DNA of 64,000 nucleotides from Myxococcales bacterium (GTDB taxonomy: Bacteria > Myxococcota_A > Polyangia > Polyangiales > Houyiibacteriaceae): contig JAOTVB010000001.1 in assembly GCA_029863605.1 (NCBI GenBank), positions 534,187-598,186 on the forward strand, read 5' to 3'. The number at the start of each line of letters is the position of its first letter. Positions within the stretch are counted from its first letter, which is position 1. Below the pieces are notes generated by a model, which did not search any database, was not told the origin of the DNA, and saw only the letters and a program-made list of their open reading frames with translations. The position numbers and the translations under genes were made by a program. This document shows, one piece after another, positions 43,299 through 52,593 of this stretch.

Positions 43299-44438
43299 AT
43301 GCCTATGCGCAGCTACCTTGCTTATGTCATCCCCCTCGCTCTTACCTTGCTAGTCGGCTGTGACCGCGACCTCGGCGAATGCAACTTGGATGGCCGCACC
43401 GATGAGGGGCGCGTCATCACTGGTCCGGCCGCTCTCGACATAGCGTATCGCGGAACCGATGGCCTTCCGATGTACGAAGGCCAAGCGCTCGTCCAGTCGT
43501 CATGTGGCAATGGCCAGTTTTGCCATTCGACGGCCGCCGAACGGTCCGACCGATTTGGTGTGCCGGTAGGGCTCGATTTCGACCTGGCCCTCGCATGCAA
43601 TGAGGCGGTCGATCCAGCTTGTGCCGACCCCGGAAGCTGTGACGGCGACGCGCAGTCGACGTACTGCGAGCAGCTGCAGCGTCTCGACAGCAATCACCGT
43701 CGCACCAACTCTTGGGCCGGGGATATGATCGCCGAAATCCGCAACGGCGCGATGCCGCCGGGAGAAGCGGGGCTTCGCGTTCGCGACGATACGCCATGGT
43801 TTCGACCCAATGGCTCGCAGGTCCCCTCGTTCGGGTCGGACGAGACCGGGGAGATCGCTCGCGCCAAGGAAATCGTTCGCAATTGGCTGGCTTGTGCGGC
43901 GCCGATCGTCTCGAGGACGGAGCTCGCTCCGAGCGAAGAGCTTCAGTTGACGCCATGCCCGACGATCGACGGAGAAACCTGCGTCTATACCGGCCCCCAA
44001 GGTGCGCTTCCGGATCCCACGTGGAGCTCGATTTACGAGAGCTTGATCTTTACGAGTTGTTTGCTCTGTCACGGGCCTGCGAACTCGAACGTCGATCAGA
44101 ATCCCGACAATCCCAGCGGCATGATCCCCGGAGGGGCGAGCCCTGAAGGCCTGGCCGCCCTCGATCTTTCCGGTGTTGATCCGATGGACACCAGCAATTG
44201 GGCGTTCGACTCGCATGCAGCGGTGTTCGACGTGCCCGCGTCCGCCGAGGGCGAGTGTGAGGGCCAAGGGACGGTCGTCGTGCCAAACGACTCGGCTGGC
44301 TCGCTCATGATCCAAAAGATGAGAGCCATCCAAACGTGCGGCGCCGAGATGCCGATCGCCACTGGAGGCCAATCGATTCCCGATGCGACCATCAACGTCG
44401 TGGCGGAGTGGATCGACATGGGAGCGCCAAACGACTAG
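43299..44438 (+). CDS. Lipoprotein with one CxxCH haem motif (planctomycete-type cytochrome-like)
   Basis: 379 residues. Lipoprotein signal ending LALTLLVGC (Cys21). Two cysteine-histidine segments occur: SSCGNGQFCHS near residue 70, a CX5CH form, and FTSCLLCHGP near residue 250, a standard CxxCH. Both sit in contexts (GDMIAEIRNGAMPPG, SLMIQKMRAIQTCGAEMP) typical of the cytochrome-like domains that precede large secreted proteins in Planctomycetes and Myxococcota. Whether haem is bound at the first is doubtful. It ends with TAGTG, sharing a base with the next gene's GTG start, so the two are translationally coupled. Confidence 0.8.
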   Translation: MPMRSYLAYVIPLALTLLVGCDRDLGECNLDGRTDEGRVITGPAALDIAYRGTDGLPMYEGQALVQSSCGNGQFCHSTAAERSDRFGVPVGLDFDLALACNEAVDPACADPGSCDGDAQSTYCEQLQRLDSNHRRTNSWAGDMIAEIRNGAMPPGEAGLRVRDDTPWFRPNGSQVPSFGSDETGEIARAKEIVRNWLACAAPIVSRTELAPSEELQLTPCPTIDGETCVYTGPQGALPDPTWSSIYESLIFTSCLLCHGPANSNVDQNPDNPSGMIPGGASPEGLAALDLSGVDPMDTSNWAFDSHAAVFDVPASAEGECEGQGTVVVPNDSAGSLMIQKMRAIQTCGAEMPIATGGQSIPDATINVVAEWIDMGAPND

Positions 44439-45250
44439 TGGCCCGTGGGCGGCTCATCGCGGTCATGGCGCTGGCGGTCGTAGCCGCTAGCTGCAAGTCG
44501 GTGCCGGCGTGCCCCGTTCAGACGCGGACCGATCCCGCAAAGGCGCTCGCCGAGCACGTGGGTCGCCAGCAGGGGTGGAGGTCGCTCAAGGCAGAGGCGC
44601 GGGTGACGCAATGGGCCGACCGGGGCCGCATTCGCGGCACCGTTTTGATGTTTCTCGAACGGCCGGGGAGCGTGCGGTTCGATGTGATGACGCAGCTCGG
44701 GCCGGCCGCGGTGTTGACCACTGATGGTGAGAGCTTTCAGCTCAGTGACTTGCGGGAGAACGTCTTCGTGCAGGGACCGACATGCCCACGAAACATCGCA
44801 CGCCTCCTCGGCATCGAGGTCGACGCAGAAAATGTCCTTCGATTGTTGACGGGCGACACACCGCTGATCGAAATCTCCGAGCAGCGCATGGAATGCCTGG
44901 ACGGGAACTACGTGGTTTCGATCTCAGCCCGGGATGGGTCGACTCAAGACATTGAGTTTTCGGTCGACGACAGGGACCGCGACCAGCCCGCAGCTGCGCA
45001 GCGCCTCACCCTCCGCAAATCAAGCGTCTGGGCAGGCAATAAAGAGCTCCAGTGGGAGGCCACCTACGACGACTACACGACCGTCGATGGCCAAGCATTC
45101 CCGACGAACATTCGTTTCGTGGACCGCGTGCACGGCGCCGATACCCAGGTTCGGGTGAAGTCGATCTCTTTGAACCCGGAGGTGCCACCCGACGCCTTCC
45201 ACCAGGTGCCGAGCCCCGGGATGGCCTTCGAACTTGCGACCTGCCCATGA
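44438..45250 (+). CDS. LolB-like/DUF4292 outer-membrane lipoprotein
   Basis: 270 residues from GTG 44438, overlapping the preceding TAG. Signal MARGRLIAVMALAVVAASC gives lipidated Cys19. The mature domain resembles the DUF4292/LolB-like lipocalin half-barrel: GWRSLKAEARVTQW, GTVLMFLERPGSVRFDVMTQLGPAAVLTTDGESFQL, RLLGIEVDAENVLRLLTGDTPL. Proteins of this type are thought to help insert lipoproteins in the outer membrane. Partner Lol genes are not adjacent. The coupling with the cytochrome-like lipoprotein is notable. Confidence 0.8.
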   Translation: MARGRLIAVMALAVVAASCKSVPACPVQTRTDPAKALAEHVGRQQGWRSLKAEARVTQWADRGRIRGTVLMFLERPGSVRFDVMTQLGPAAVLTTDGESFQLSDLRENVFVQGPTCPRNIARLLGIEVDAENVLRLLTGDTPLIEISEQRMECLDGNYVVSISARDGSTQDIEFSVDDRDRDQPAAAQRLTLRKSSVWAGNKELQWEATYDDYTTVDGQAFPTNIRFVDRVHGADTQVRVKSISLNPEVPPDAFHQVPSPGMAFELATCP

Positions 45251-45290
45251 ACAGGCGAGCTCTCGCGGTCTAGTGCTAAGGTAACGGCGC

Positions 45291-46265
45291 ATGACCGAAC
45301 CGCTGCTCCGCGTGCGTCACCTGGTCACGGCCTTCGAGACGGATGAAGGCTATCTCCGTGCCGTCGACGATGTATCGTTCGATGCGTTTCCGGGTCGGAC
45401 GTTGGGCATCGTCGGCGAAAGCGGATGCGGCAAGAGTGTGACCGCTTTGTCGATCATGCGCCTGATCCCGAGCCCACCTGGAGTGATCGAACGAGGTGAG
45501 GCGGTCTTCGAAGGGCGCGACCTTCTGTCGCTCCCAGAACGCGAGATGCGTAGCCTCCGTGGAAACGCGATCTCGATGATCTTCCAAGAGCCGATGACAT
45601 CGCTCAATCCCGTATACACGGTGGGTACGCAGATCATCGAATCTCTTCGCCTGCATCAACGTGTGAGCCGTCGAGCCGCTCGGGCGCGATCGATCGAGCT
45701 TCTCGACCTCGTTGGAATCCCGGCACCGCACGAGCGCGTCGATTCCTATCCTCACACTCTTTCGGGGGGAATGCGTCAGCGTGCCATGATCGCGATGGCG
45801 CTTGCTTGTCAGCCTCGACTGCTCATCGCCGACGAACCGACCACGGCGCTCGATGTCACCATTCAAGCCCAGATTTTGGATCTGCTTCGCTCACTCCAAA
45901 GAGAGCTTGGGATGAGCATCGTGTTCATCAGTCACGATCTCGGTGTCATGGCGGAGTTTGCCGACGAGATCGCGGTCATGTACGCCGGGAAGATCGTCGA
46001 GCATGCCGAGGCCCAGGCGCTTTTCCGGGACCCGCGCCACCCTTACACCCGCGGTCTATTGCGAAGCCTGCCTGGCGTCCACAACCGCGGCTCACGCCTG
46101 CACACGATTCCGGGCATCGTTCCTGATCTGCGGACTCTGCCCGAGGGCTGTCGCTTTCGAGATCGCTGCGAGCTGGCCACTGCGGAGTGCAGGGTCGAAG
46201 AGCCGCCTCTCGAGCTGCATGGCAAGACCGACGTGGCCTGCTTTCACGCGGAGGCGCGAGTATGA
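45291..46265 (+). CDS. Oligopeptide/dipeptide ABC transporter ATP-binding protein (OppD type)
   Basis: 324 residues. Walker [19 protein letters not shown]-loop [10 protein letters not shown], signature [15 protein letters not shown], Walker [13 protein letters not shown], and the C-terminal oligopeptide domain with cysteines ([15 protein letters not shown]). Full length. It powers peptide import with OppF as a heterodimer, but no permease (OppB/C) or binding protein lies in the window. It overlaps the next gene at ATGA (46262-46265). An upstream lipoprotein gene is 40 bp away and not obviously related. Confidence 0.95.
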   Translation: MTEPLLRVRHLVTAFETDEGYLRAVDDVSFDAFPGRTLGIVGESGCGKSVTALSIMRLIPSPPGVIERGEAVFEGRDLLSLPEREMRSLRGNAISMIFQEPMTSLNPVYTVGTQIIESLRLHQRVSRRAARARSIELLDLVGIPAPHERVDSYPHTLSGGMRQRAMIAMALACQPRLLIADEPTTALDVTIQAQILDLLRSLQRELGMSIVFISHDLGVMAEFADEIAVMYAGKIVEHAEAQALFRDPRHPYTRGLLRSLPGVHNRGSRLHTIPGIVPDLRTLPEGCRFRDRCELATAECRVEEPPLELHGKTDVACFHAEARV

Positions 46266-47239
46266 GCGCCGAAGTCGTGGTTCGCGCGGAATCACTGAGC
46301 AAGTCGTTTCGAGGTCCAGCGCGCGGTCTGGGGAAAGGTCGCGCGGAGCTTCGCGCCGTCGACGCAGTCTCTGTCGGTGTCATGCGGCGCGAGACGCTGG
46401 GCTTGGTCGGTGAGTCGGGATGCGGGAAGAGCACCCTGGGTCGGCTACTCCTTCGCCTCTATAAGCCGACGAGCGGTACTGTCTACTTCGAGGGACAGGA
46501 CATCACCGAGCTTTCGCAAACGGCCCTCCGCCCCATTCGTCGCGAGATGCAGATCATCTTCCAAGATCCATACAGTTCGTTGAACCCACGCATGACCGTC
46601 GAGGCGGCGCTCGCCGAGCCACTCCGTGTACACCGGCTCGTCAGCTCGAAGTCAGAAACCCAGCAGCGCGTCGCTTCCTTGCTCGAGCGTGTTGGATTGC
46701 GGCCAGAGCATATGCGCCGATACCCTCACGAATTTTCGGGTGGTCAACGCCAACGCATCGGTATTGCAAGAGCGTTGGCGGTTTCTCCGAGCTTCATCGT
46801 TGCCGACGAGCCTGTCAGTGCACTGGACGTATCGATTCAGGCGCAGATCGTCAACTTGCTCAAGGACCTCCAAGAGGAGCTCGCATTGAGCTATTTGTTC
46901 ATCGCACACAACCTTCAGATCGTGGAGTACGTGAGTCATCGGGTCGCGGTCATGTACCTCGGGCGCGTGGTCGAGCTCGCCACGGCGCAGCAGATCTACG
47001 AGAGCCCGCGTCATCCCTACACCCAGGCCCTTTTGAGCGCAGTGCCTGAGCCTAATCCTTCCGACCGAAGAAAGCGTATCCTTTTGGAGGGCGACGTTCC
47101 GAGTCCGCTCGACCCGCCGACAGGTTGCGCGTTTCACCCCCGCTGTCCGATCGCGCAAAAAGGCCTGTGCGATCGCGAGGCACCCGAGCTGCGCCCCCTC
47201 GCTCAGGGCCACGAGGCTGCCTGCCACCTAGCGCAATAG
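46262..47239 (+). CDS. Oligopeptide ABC transporter ATP-binding protein (OppF type)
   Basis: 325 residues from ATG 46262. Walker [35 protein letters not shown], signature [15 protein letters not shown], Walker [16 protein letters not shown]-terminal [17 protein letters not shown]. It pairs with the OppD-type gene. As only the two ATPases are present, the permease and binding-protein genes must be elsewhere. A perfect 6-bp hairpin (47252-47267) follows the stop. Confidence 0.95.
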   Translation: MSAEVVVRAESLSKSFRGPARGLGKGRAELRAVDAVSVGVMRRETLGLVGESGCGKSTLGRLLLRLYKPTSGTVYFEGQDITELSQTALRPIRREMQIIFQDPYSSLNPRMTVEAALAEPLRVHRLVSSKSETQQRVASLLERVGLRPEHMRRYPHEFSGGQRQRIGIARALAVSPSFIVADEPVSALDVSIQAQIVNLLKDLQEELALSYLFIAHNLQIVEYVSHRVAVMYLGRVVELATAQQIYESPRHPYTQALLSAVPEPNPSDRRKRILLEGDVPSPLDPPTGCAFHPRCPIAQKGLCDREAPELRPLAQGHEAACHLAQ

Positions 47240-47251
47240 CAGCCGCTGGGC

Positions 47252-47267
47252 TGTCGGTAATCCGACA
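47252..47267 (+). other. Hairpin after oppF
   Basis: TGTCGG-TAAT-CCGACA: perfect 6-bp stem 13 bases after the OppF stop. No T tract follows, so it may stabilise the mRNA 3' end or aid Rho-dependent termination rather than terminate by itself. Confidence 0.4.
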
Positions 47268-47296
47268 CCCTTGACCAGCGTCCCCGTGCTAAGTAA

Positions 47297-48097
47297 ATGC
47301 CTTACGTGATCGGAAGGTGGGGAACGATGTGGCTGGCTTGCCTGGCGATGGGGTGCGCAACGGGGTCTGCGGCGGGCACCCCCGACGCCGAGCGGTCGTT
47401 TCGGGAGTTCCAATTGGCGGCCAGTCTTCGGGACGAGGGCCAGACCGCGAGCGCCATCGAACACTTGCACAAGGCTCTCGAGCTCGATCCCAACAATGCC
47501 GAGGCGGAGCTGCTTCTCGGCTTCATTCAGATGGAACGCCAGGCGTACCTGAGCGCAGAGGAACATTTGAGCACTGCCATTGCGCTCCTCGAAAAGCAGA
47601 AAGGCGGCGGTTCGACACTTGCTGAAGCCCGCAACATCTATGGACTTTGTCTGATCGAGCTCGAGCGCTACGACGATGCCATCGTCGCACTGCGCGAGTC
47701 CGCCTTGGACGAGCTGAACGCAGCTCCACATCTTGCGTGGGGAAATCTAGGGCTGGCACAATTCAAGCTGGGGGAATATCAAGAAGCAGTGAAGTCCACG
47801 ATGGAGGCCGTGCGAACCCAACCACGCTTTTGCGTCGGATATTTTACGATGGGGCAAGCCCTTGCACGCATGCAGCAGTGGCGAGAAGCGGAAAGAGCGC
47901 TCGTCAGCGCCATTGGTGCGGATGAGTCGTGCAAGGACAGCCCGCAGTTGCAAGGTGCGTGGCGTTTGCGTGGGGAGGTCCGAGCGCACCTCGGACATCA
48001 TCAGGACGCCGTAGCCGATCTCGAGCGGTGCGTGGAGCTCGGGCCCTACACGAATGACGGGCGAATGTGCCAAAGCTTACTGGAGGTCACCAAGTGA
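47297..48097 (+). CDS. TPR lipoprotein, Tgl/PilF-like
   Basis: 266 residues. Signal MPYVIGRWGTMWLACLAMGC (lipidated Cys20). It begins ATG 47297, since the internal ATG 47327 would leave a 10-residue signal without basic residues. Five to six TPRs follow (ASAIEHLHKALELDPNNAEAELLLGFIQ, LAWGNLGLAQFKLGEYQEAVKSTMEAVRTQP). Length and layout match Tgl/PilF/PilW pilotin lipoproteins, which help assemble type IV pilus secretins in the outer membrane. In Myxococcus tgl serves gliding. No pilus genes are nearby here. Overlaps the next gene at GTGA. Confidence 0.78.
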   Translation: MPYVIGRWGTMWLACLAMGCATGSAAGTPDAERSFREFQLAASLRDEGQTASAIEHLHKALELDPNNAEAELLLGFIQMERQAYLSAEEHLSTAIALLEKQKGGGSTLAEARNIYGLCLIELERYDDAIVALRESALDELNAAPHLAWGNLGLAQFKLGEYQEAVKSTMEAVRTQPRFCVGYFTMGQALARMQQWREAERALVSAIGADESCKDSPQLQGAWRLRGEVRAHLGHHQDAVADLERCVELGPYTNDGRMCQSLLEVTK

Positions 48098-48582
48098 CGC
48101 GTCACTCGATCGGCGCGCTGCTCAAGAGCGAGCGCGAGACTCGCGATCTTTCCATCGAAGAGGTATCGAGCACCACGCGCATTCCTCGTCGAACATTGGA
48201 ATCGCTCGAGGATGATCGGTTTGAGGAGCTACCAAGCGGTGTGTTCGTGCGAGGCTTCATCAAGGCATACGCGTCAGCCGTCGACATCGACGCACACGAG
48301 GTTTTGGCCCGTTTCGACGAGCAGCAGCCAAAACCCACCTTGACGCCGCCGCTTGCGGGCATTCCCCGTGACCGAAGCTATGTCTGGCTCTTGGCCATCA
48401 CGACGGCGGCCTTGTTTGCCATCATCGTTGCAACGTTCGTGACGGTGCGGCGCGCGCCTGCACAGAACGAACCGATTGAGCTATCCTCTCTTCAGCCGTG
48501 CCAAGTCGAACCCGACAGAGTCGAGCCTTACTCCTACGCTCCGTCGATTATCGTGACTCCGATCGAATCGTCACACTCCTGA
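48094..48582 (+). CDS. Helix-turn-helix membrane protein (RodZ-like architecture)
   Basis: 162 residues from GTG 48094. N-terminal HTH_25-type domain (IGALLKSERETRDLSIEEVSSTTRIPRRTLESLEDDRFEEL, key blocks), then VFVRGFIKAYASAVDID, a helix near residues 97-118 (YVWLLAITTAALFAIIVATFV) and a short outer tail. This is the RodZ/HTH-transmembrane layout. It follows the Tgl-like gene directly and its last 85 bases overlap the recO start in another frame, an unusually long overlap. A shape or pilus role is inferred from context only. Confidence 0.78.
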   Translation: MTRHSIGALLKSERETRDLSIEEVSSTTRIPRRTLESLEDDRFEELPSGVFVRGFIKAYASAVDIDAHEVLARFDEQQPKPTLTPPLAGIPRDRSYVWLLAITTAALFAIIVATFVTVRRAPAQNEPIELSSLQPCQVEPDRVEPYSYAPSIIVTPIESSHS

Positions 48583-49256
48583 CTGAGGACCAAGGAAAGA
48601 TCGCAGCTCTCGCCCGCGGTGCGCGAAAGAGCCAGCGTCGGTTTGGCGGCGCGCTTCAACCGTACGTCGTCATGCAGGCGTACTTTCACCGAGGGCGTGG
48701 TGAGCTCGCTCATCTGGAGCGCGTGACGGTCGATCAGTCCTTCCTCAACATTCTTCGCAACCTCACCGCGATTGGGGCAGCGGGCGCCGCACTGGCCGTG
48801 ATTCGTGAGCGTGTGCCTGACCATGAGCCGGAGCCTGCCGTGTTCGACGCCGCCGTGCGTTTCCTGGCGGCGCTAGACTCAGGTGCGCCCGCCGAGGAGG
48901 CGCTCGTGTCCCTCCACATCCGCGTGCTAGCCCTCCTCGGGTTTGCCCCAACGCTCGATCGTTGCGTCATTTGCGGGAAGAGTCCTCCCGTAGGGCGCTC
49001 GGCTTCGTTTGATGCGGGACGCGGAGGTATCGTATGTCGTGCGTGCGGTGGCGGGAGGCTCGTTCTTGGCACGGGAGCGTTGCGTCGATGGACCATGGTG
49101 CAAGCGAGCTCGGAGTTTCCGGATGAGCCATGGCCGGACACGGAGCGCGTGCAGATTCACGAGGCACTCACTCTACTCGACGCGAATCACGCCACGTCTT
49201 CCGTGCTCGAACGCACCTCTACGGCCCGGGCTGCATGGGAAGGCCGAGCAACGTGA
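48498..49256 (+). CDS. recO: DNA repair protein RecO
   Basis: 252 residues, GTG start 85 bases inside the preceding gene. The N-terminal OB fold reads SRALLLRSVDYRDSDRIVTLLTEDQGKIAALARGARKSQRRFGGALQPY, visible as blocks, and a zinc site lies in CVICGKSP...CRACGG, as in RecO of this type. RecO with RecR loads RecA at gaps. Length typical. The stop overlaps the next start (GTGA). Confidence 0.93.
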   Translation: MPSRTRQSRALLLRSVDYRDSDRIVTLLTEDQGKIAALARGARKSQRRFGGALQPYVVMQAYFHRGRGELAHLERVTVDQSFLNILRNLTAIGAAGAALAVIRERVPDHEPEPAVFDAAVRFLAALDSGAPAEEALVSLHIRVLALLGFAPTLDRCVICGKSPPVGRSASFDAGRGGIVCRACGGGRLVLGTGALRRWTMVQASSEFPDEPWPDTERVQIHEALTLLDANHATSSVLERTSTARAAWEGRAT

Positions 49257-49594
49257 GTGATGCCCCGGAGCCCGTTGAGCTGCGGGCGCCACGCGGGGCA
49301 CGCGTGCTGGAGATCGACTGGAGGGATGGCCATGCTGGGATCTACCCGCATGAGCTATTGCGAGGCTATTGCCCCTGCGCGCACTGCCAGGGGCACGAGG
49401 GCCCGATCCGGTTCGTGGAGGGGGGCAACCTCGATCTCGAAGACATTCAGCAAGTTGGCAATTACGCGCTGCGCCTCGTGTGGGGCGACGGTCACCAAAC
49501 CGGAATCTACAGCTATCGCTTCCTGCGAGAGCTGTGCACATGTTCATCCTGCGTCGAGGGAGATCCCAAGAAGCGCGCTTTTTGGCGACAGTAG
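49253..49594 (+). CDS. DUF971 (gamma-butyrobetaine hydroxylase-like N-terminal) domain protein
   Basis: 113 residues from GTG 49253 overlapping the recO stop. The stand-alone DUF971 fold is recognised by VLEIDWRDGHAGIYPHELLRGYCPCAHC, GNYALRLVWGDGHQTGIYSYRFLRELC and a final C-S-S-C pair. Paired cysteines suggest a zinc site. Stand-alone copies are common in bacteria (often beside Mrp/ApbC or hslVU genes), with function uncertain. No such neighbour here. Confidence 0.88.
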   Translation: MSDAPEPVELRAPRGARVLEIDWRDGHAGIYPHELLRGYCPCAHCQGHEGPIRFVEGGNLDLEDIQQVGNYALRLVWGDGHQTGIYSYRFLRELCTCSSCVEGDPKKRAFWRQ

Positions 49595-49654
49595 AGCCGG
49601 TGTAGGCCCTCCAGGCCCCCTAGGACTCTGTTACCCTGTGCGTGGGGGGATCCA

Positions 49655-50044
49655 TTGGCTTTTCACGCTCTAATTGTCGATGACAGCAGCGCCGTGCGCG
49701 CGTTCGTCCGCGCGTCCTTGGAGAACGCGAACTTTGCTCGAGTCGAGGAGGCCGGAACTGGATTCGAAGCTCTTCGGATCCTGGCCACTCACGCATTCGA
49801 CGTGGTGATCGTCGACGTCAACATGCCCGACATCAACGGGCTCGAGCTGCTGTCGTTCATGAATAAGAGCCCTCGGCAGCAGGGGGCACGCAAGATCTTG
49901 ATCAGCACGCAGGCAGGAGGGATCGATTCGCAGCGCGGCGTCGACCTCGGCGCGGACGCGTTTCTCAAGAAACCATTCACGGTCGAGGAGCTTCGCGATC
50001 TCGTATCGCGCCTTCTCGCGCCGGTTGAGGGGGTCTCCGGATGA
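49655..50044 (+). CDS. CheY-like response regulator (chemosensory operon)
   Basis: 129 residues, TTG start with GGGGGGA upstream. Single receiver domain: acidic pair DD 9-10, phospho-acceptor Asp54 in VIVDVNMPDINGLELL, Ser83 in place of Thr, and Lys in FLKKPF. No output domain. First gene of the chemosensory operon; its stop overlaps the cheA start (ATGA at 50041-50044). Likely the diffusible output or a phosphate sink. Confidence 0.9.
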   Translation: MAFHALIVDDSSAVRAFVRASLENANFARVEEAGTGFEALRILATHAFDVVIVDVNMPDINGLELLSFMNKSPRQQGARKILISTQAGGIDSQRGVDLGADAFLKKPFTVEELRDLVSRLLAPVEGVSG

Positions 50045-52107
50045 GTGATCCTCGCGACAATGTCCAACAGGAATTCTTGGCTGAGGCTCAGGAGCTCGTG
50101 GAGGCGCTGTCTCGCGACCTGTTGTTGCTCGATGAAGCCCATCATCGCGGCGAACGCATCGATCCCGCCTTGATCAACGAGATCTTTCGAAGTGTCCATA
50201 CCCTAAAGGGCATCGCAGGTATGTTCGGCTACAAGCACGTTGGTGCCGTCGCCCACGCGCTCGAAGACCTCCTCGATGACTTGAGGCTTGGCAGGACGGC
50301 GATTGGCCAGAACCTACTGGACATCCTCTTCGATTCCATCGAGCGCTTCCAGAGCCTCCTCACTCTCGAGGATCCGCAGTCACCTCAGGAGGAAGCGGGG
50401 GTCCAGCACTACATCGCAGCGATCCGGTCCATCGGCATCGAAGAGGAAGTCGAAGACGGCGATCCCATCGACAAATATGCGATCGACCCGGCCGTGCTCG
50501 GGGTACTGACCGAATACGAAGAGCACCGATTGCGGGCATGCATCCGCGAAGGCCTTCGCCTGTACCGACTTCGTGCGTCTTTCAAGCTCATGTCCATCGA
50601 CGACTCGATCGAGGCTCTGCGGGAAAAGGCCCAAGAGGAAGCCGAGATCATCACGTATCTGCCCAGCATGGAGGGCGGGAACGACGACACGATCGAGTTG
50701 GTCGTGCTGTTGGCCGCTCGCGTGCCGGAAGAAGAGCTCAACGCGCACTTCGAGAGTCGGTACGGTTCGATCGAAGCGATCGCCGAGCGGACCCATCTCC
50801 CAACACTGCCGCCGCGACGCACCTCGATCCCAGTGCTGAGCATGCGCCCGCCGTCGGAGGACGACGGGGGCCAAGCCTCCCTTCGGTCGGTCGCAGACTC
50901 AGTTCGTGTGGACATCCGCAAGCTCGATCACCTGATGAGCGTAGTTGGCGAGCTTGCTCTGGTGCGGAGCGCCGTGAACCGCATCGTGGACAGCTTCAAG
51001 AACGACGTGACTCACCGCCAATCGAGCATGGATCTCGATCGTATCGGTCGTGGCCTCGAGCGCCAGCTCCTGGAGCTTCGCACGGGAATCCTCGATGTTC
51101 GCATGGTGCCCCTCGGGCAGGTGTTCAACAAGCTCGCGAGGATCGTACGCCAGGCCGCGAGGGAGGACGACAAGCAGGTGCGCCTCGTGGTCACCGGTGC
51201 GAACACCGAGGTCGACAAGCTCATCGTCGAAGAACTCACCGACCCGCTCATGCACTTGGTCCGCAATGCCATCGATCATGGCATCGAGTCGCCCGAGGCG
51301 CGTGTACGTGCGCACAAGAGAGAAGAGGGCACGCTTGCGCTCAACGCTTACCACAAAGGGAGCAACGTCGTCATCGAGGTAGAAGACGACGGAGGCGGGA
51401 TGAACGCACACCAGCTTCGTGACGAGGCCATTGAACGCGGGCTTCTTACTGCAGAGGCCAGTCAGGAGTTGTCTCGCCAGGGGATGCTCGACCTAGTGTT
51501 CCTTCCCGGGCTCAGCACTCGCTCGGAAGTGACCGATATGTCTGGGCGCGGGGTCGGGATGGATGTGGTCAAGACCAACATCCTTCGACTTGGTGGCATG
51601 ATCACGATCGCGAGCGAGCAAGGCACGGGGACGAAGATCACAGTCACTCTCCCCATCACGCTGGCGATCATCCGGGCGCTCATCGTTACGGTCGCGGCTC
51701 GCACCTTTGCGTTTCCGATCACTGCGGTGCAGGAGGCGGTTCCCTACGTCCCGAATGACGTGCACACGATCCACGGGCGTAACGTCATCACGCTTCGCGG
51801 GGAAACGCTCGCGATCTGCGATTTGGGGCAGCTCTTTGGCCTCCGAAAGTCCGGCGGTCGGGAGGGGAGGTTCGTGGTCATTGCATCCATGGGCCACCGC
51901 AAGCTCGGTTTCGTCGTCGACGAGCTCATCGGCCAGGACGACGTGATCATCAAGTCGCTCGGCAAGAGCCTGTCTTCAGTTCGTGGCTTCGCCGGGGCGA
52001 CCGACCTAGGTGACCAAAAGGTGGCTCTGATGCTCGATGCGCCTTCCTTGTTCACCGAGTACTTCGAAGGGCCCGATGCGTTTCGCGCTTTGGAGAGCCG
52101 GCCATGA
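50041..52107 (+). CDS. cheA: Chemotaxis histidine kinase CheA
   Basis: 688 residues. Hpt domain with His53 in RSVHTLKGIAG; a spacer of about 170 residues without an obvious P2; dimerisation helices near 285-340 (RVDIRKLDHLMSVVGELALVRSAVN); HATPase domain with the N box LMHLVRNAIDHGIE, G1 EDDGGGMN and G2 TDMSGRGVGMDVVKTNI; and a C-terminal CheW-like regulatory domain. It autophosphorylates and passes phosphate to CheY and CheB. Flanked by a receiver and cheW in ATGA overlaps. Confidence 0.96.
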   Translation: MSDPRDNVQQEFLAEAQELVEALSRDLLLLDEAHHRGERIDPALINEIFRSVHTLKGIAGMFGYKHVGAVAHALEDLLDDLRLGRTAIGQNLLDILFDSIERFQSLLTLEDPQSPQEEAGVQHYIAAIRSIGIEEEVEDGDPIDKYAIDPAVLGVLTEYEEHRLRACIREGLRLYRLRASFKLMSIDDSIEALREKAQEEAEIITYLPSMEGGNDDTIELVVLLAARVPEEELNAHFESRYGSIEAIAERTHLPTLPPRRTSIPVLSMRPPSEDDGGQASLRSVADSVRVDIRKLDHLMSVVGELALVRSAVNRIVDSFKNDVTHRQSSMDLDRIGRGLERQLLELRTGILDVRMVPLGQVFNKLARIVRQAAREDDKQVRLVVTGANTEVDKLIVEELTDPLMHLVRNAIDHGIESPEARVRAHKREEGTLALNAYHKGSNVVIEVEDDGGGMNAHQLRDEAIERGLLTAEASQELSRQGMLDLVFLPGLSTRSEVTDMSGRGVGMDVVKTNILRLGGMITIASEQGTGTKITVTLPITLAIIRALIVTVAARTFAFPITAVQEAVPYVPNDVHTIHGRNVITLRGETLAICDLGQLFGLRKSGGREGRFVVIASMGHRKLGFVVDELIGQDDVIIKSLGKSLSSVRGFAGATDLGDQKVALMLDAPSLFTEYFEGPDAFRALESRP

Positions 52108-52592
52108 GTGCCGCACAGAAGGCGACGCTGGCGCCCGCGCCAGACAGCGATACCGGTGCGGTGGCCGTGCTCGGAGTGTTGGTTGGCAACGAAGCGTATG
52201 GGATCCCACTGGCTTGTATTCGCGAGATTCTGGTTCCACCACCGATGACGGAGGTCCCACGCGCAGCGGCCCACTTTCTCGGTGTGATTTCGGTTCGCGG
52301 CGAGATCATTACCGTGATCGACCTCGCGAAGCTGCTGAATCTCGAGGTTCGCCACGATGAGCTTCCTGGTCGCGTGCTGCTGGTCGACAACGGTCAAGAG
52401 CTCATTGGGGTAGCGGTCGATCGCGTCATTCAGGTGTATCGGTTGGAACCCGGTCAGATCGAGTACGCAAGCGCCATGAGCGCGGACCTCTCCGACTACG
52501 TCGTGGGCTTAGGACGAGTTCAAAACCAACCTGCAGGTAGCTCCGATGACATGCTGATCCTGATCGATCCAGTGTCACTTCTTGGAGAATGA
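52104..52592 (+). CDS. cheW: Chemotaxis coupling protein CheW (first copy)
   Basis: 162 residues with the CheW double beta-barrel pattern: AVLGVLVGNEAYGIPLACIREIL, FLGVISVRGEIITVIDLAKLL, and GQELIGVAVDRVIQV. CheW links receptors to CheA. It overlaps cheA by ATGA. A second CheW follows after one base, and the two differ clearly, so they may couple different partners. Confidence 0.93.
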   Translation: MSAAQKATLAPAPDSDTGAVAVLGVLVGNEAYGIPLACIREILVPPPMTEVPRAAAHFLGVISVRGEIITVIDLAKLLNLEVRHDELPGRVLLVDNGQELIGVAVDRVIQVYRLEPGQIEYASAMSADLSDYVVGLGRVQNQPAGSSDDMLILIDPVSLLGE

Positions 52593-52593
52593 C

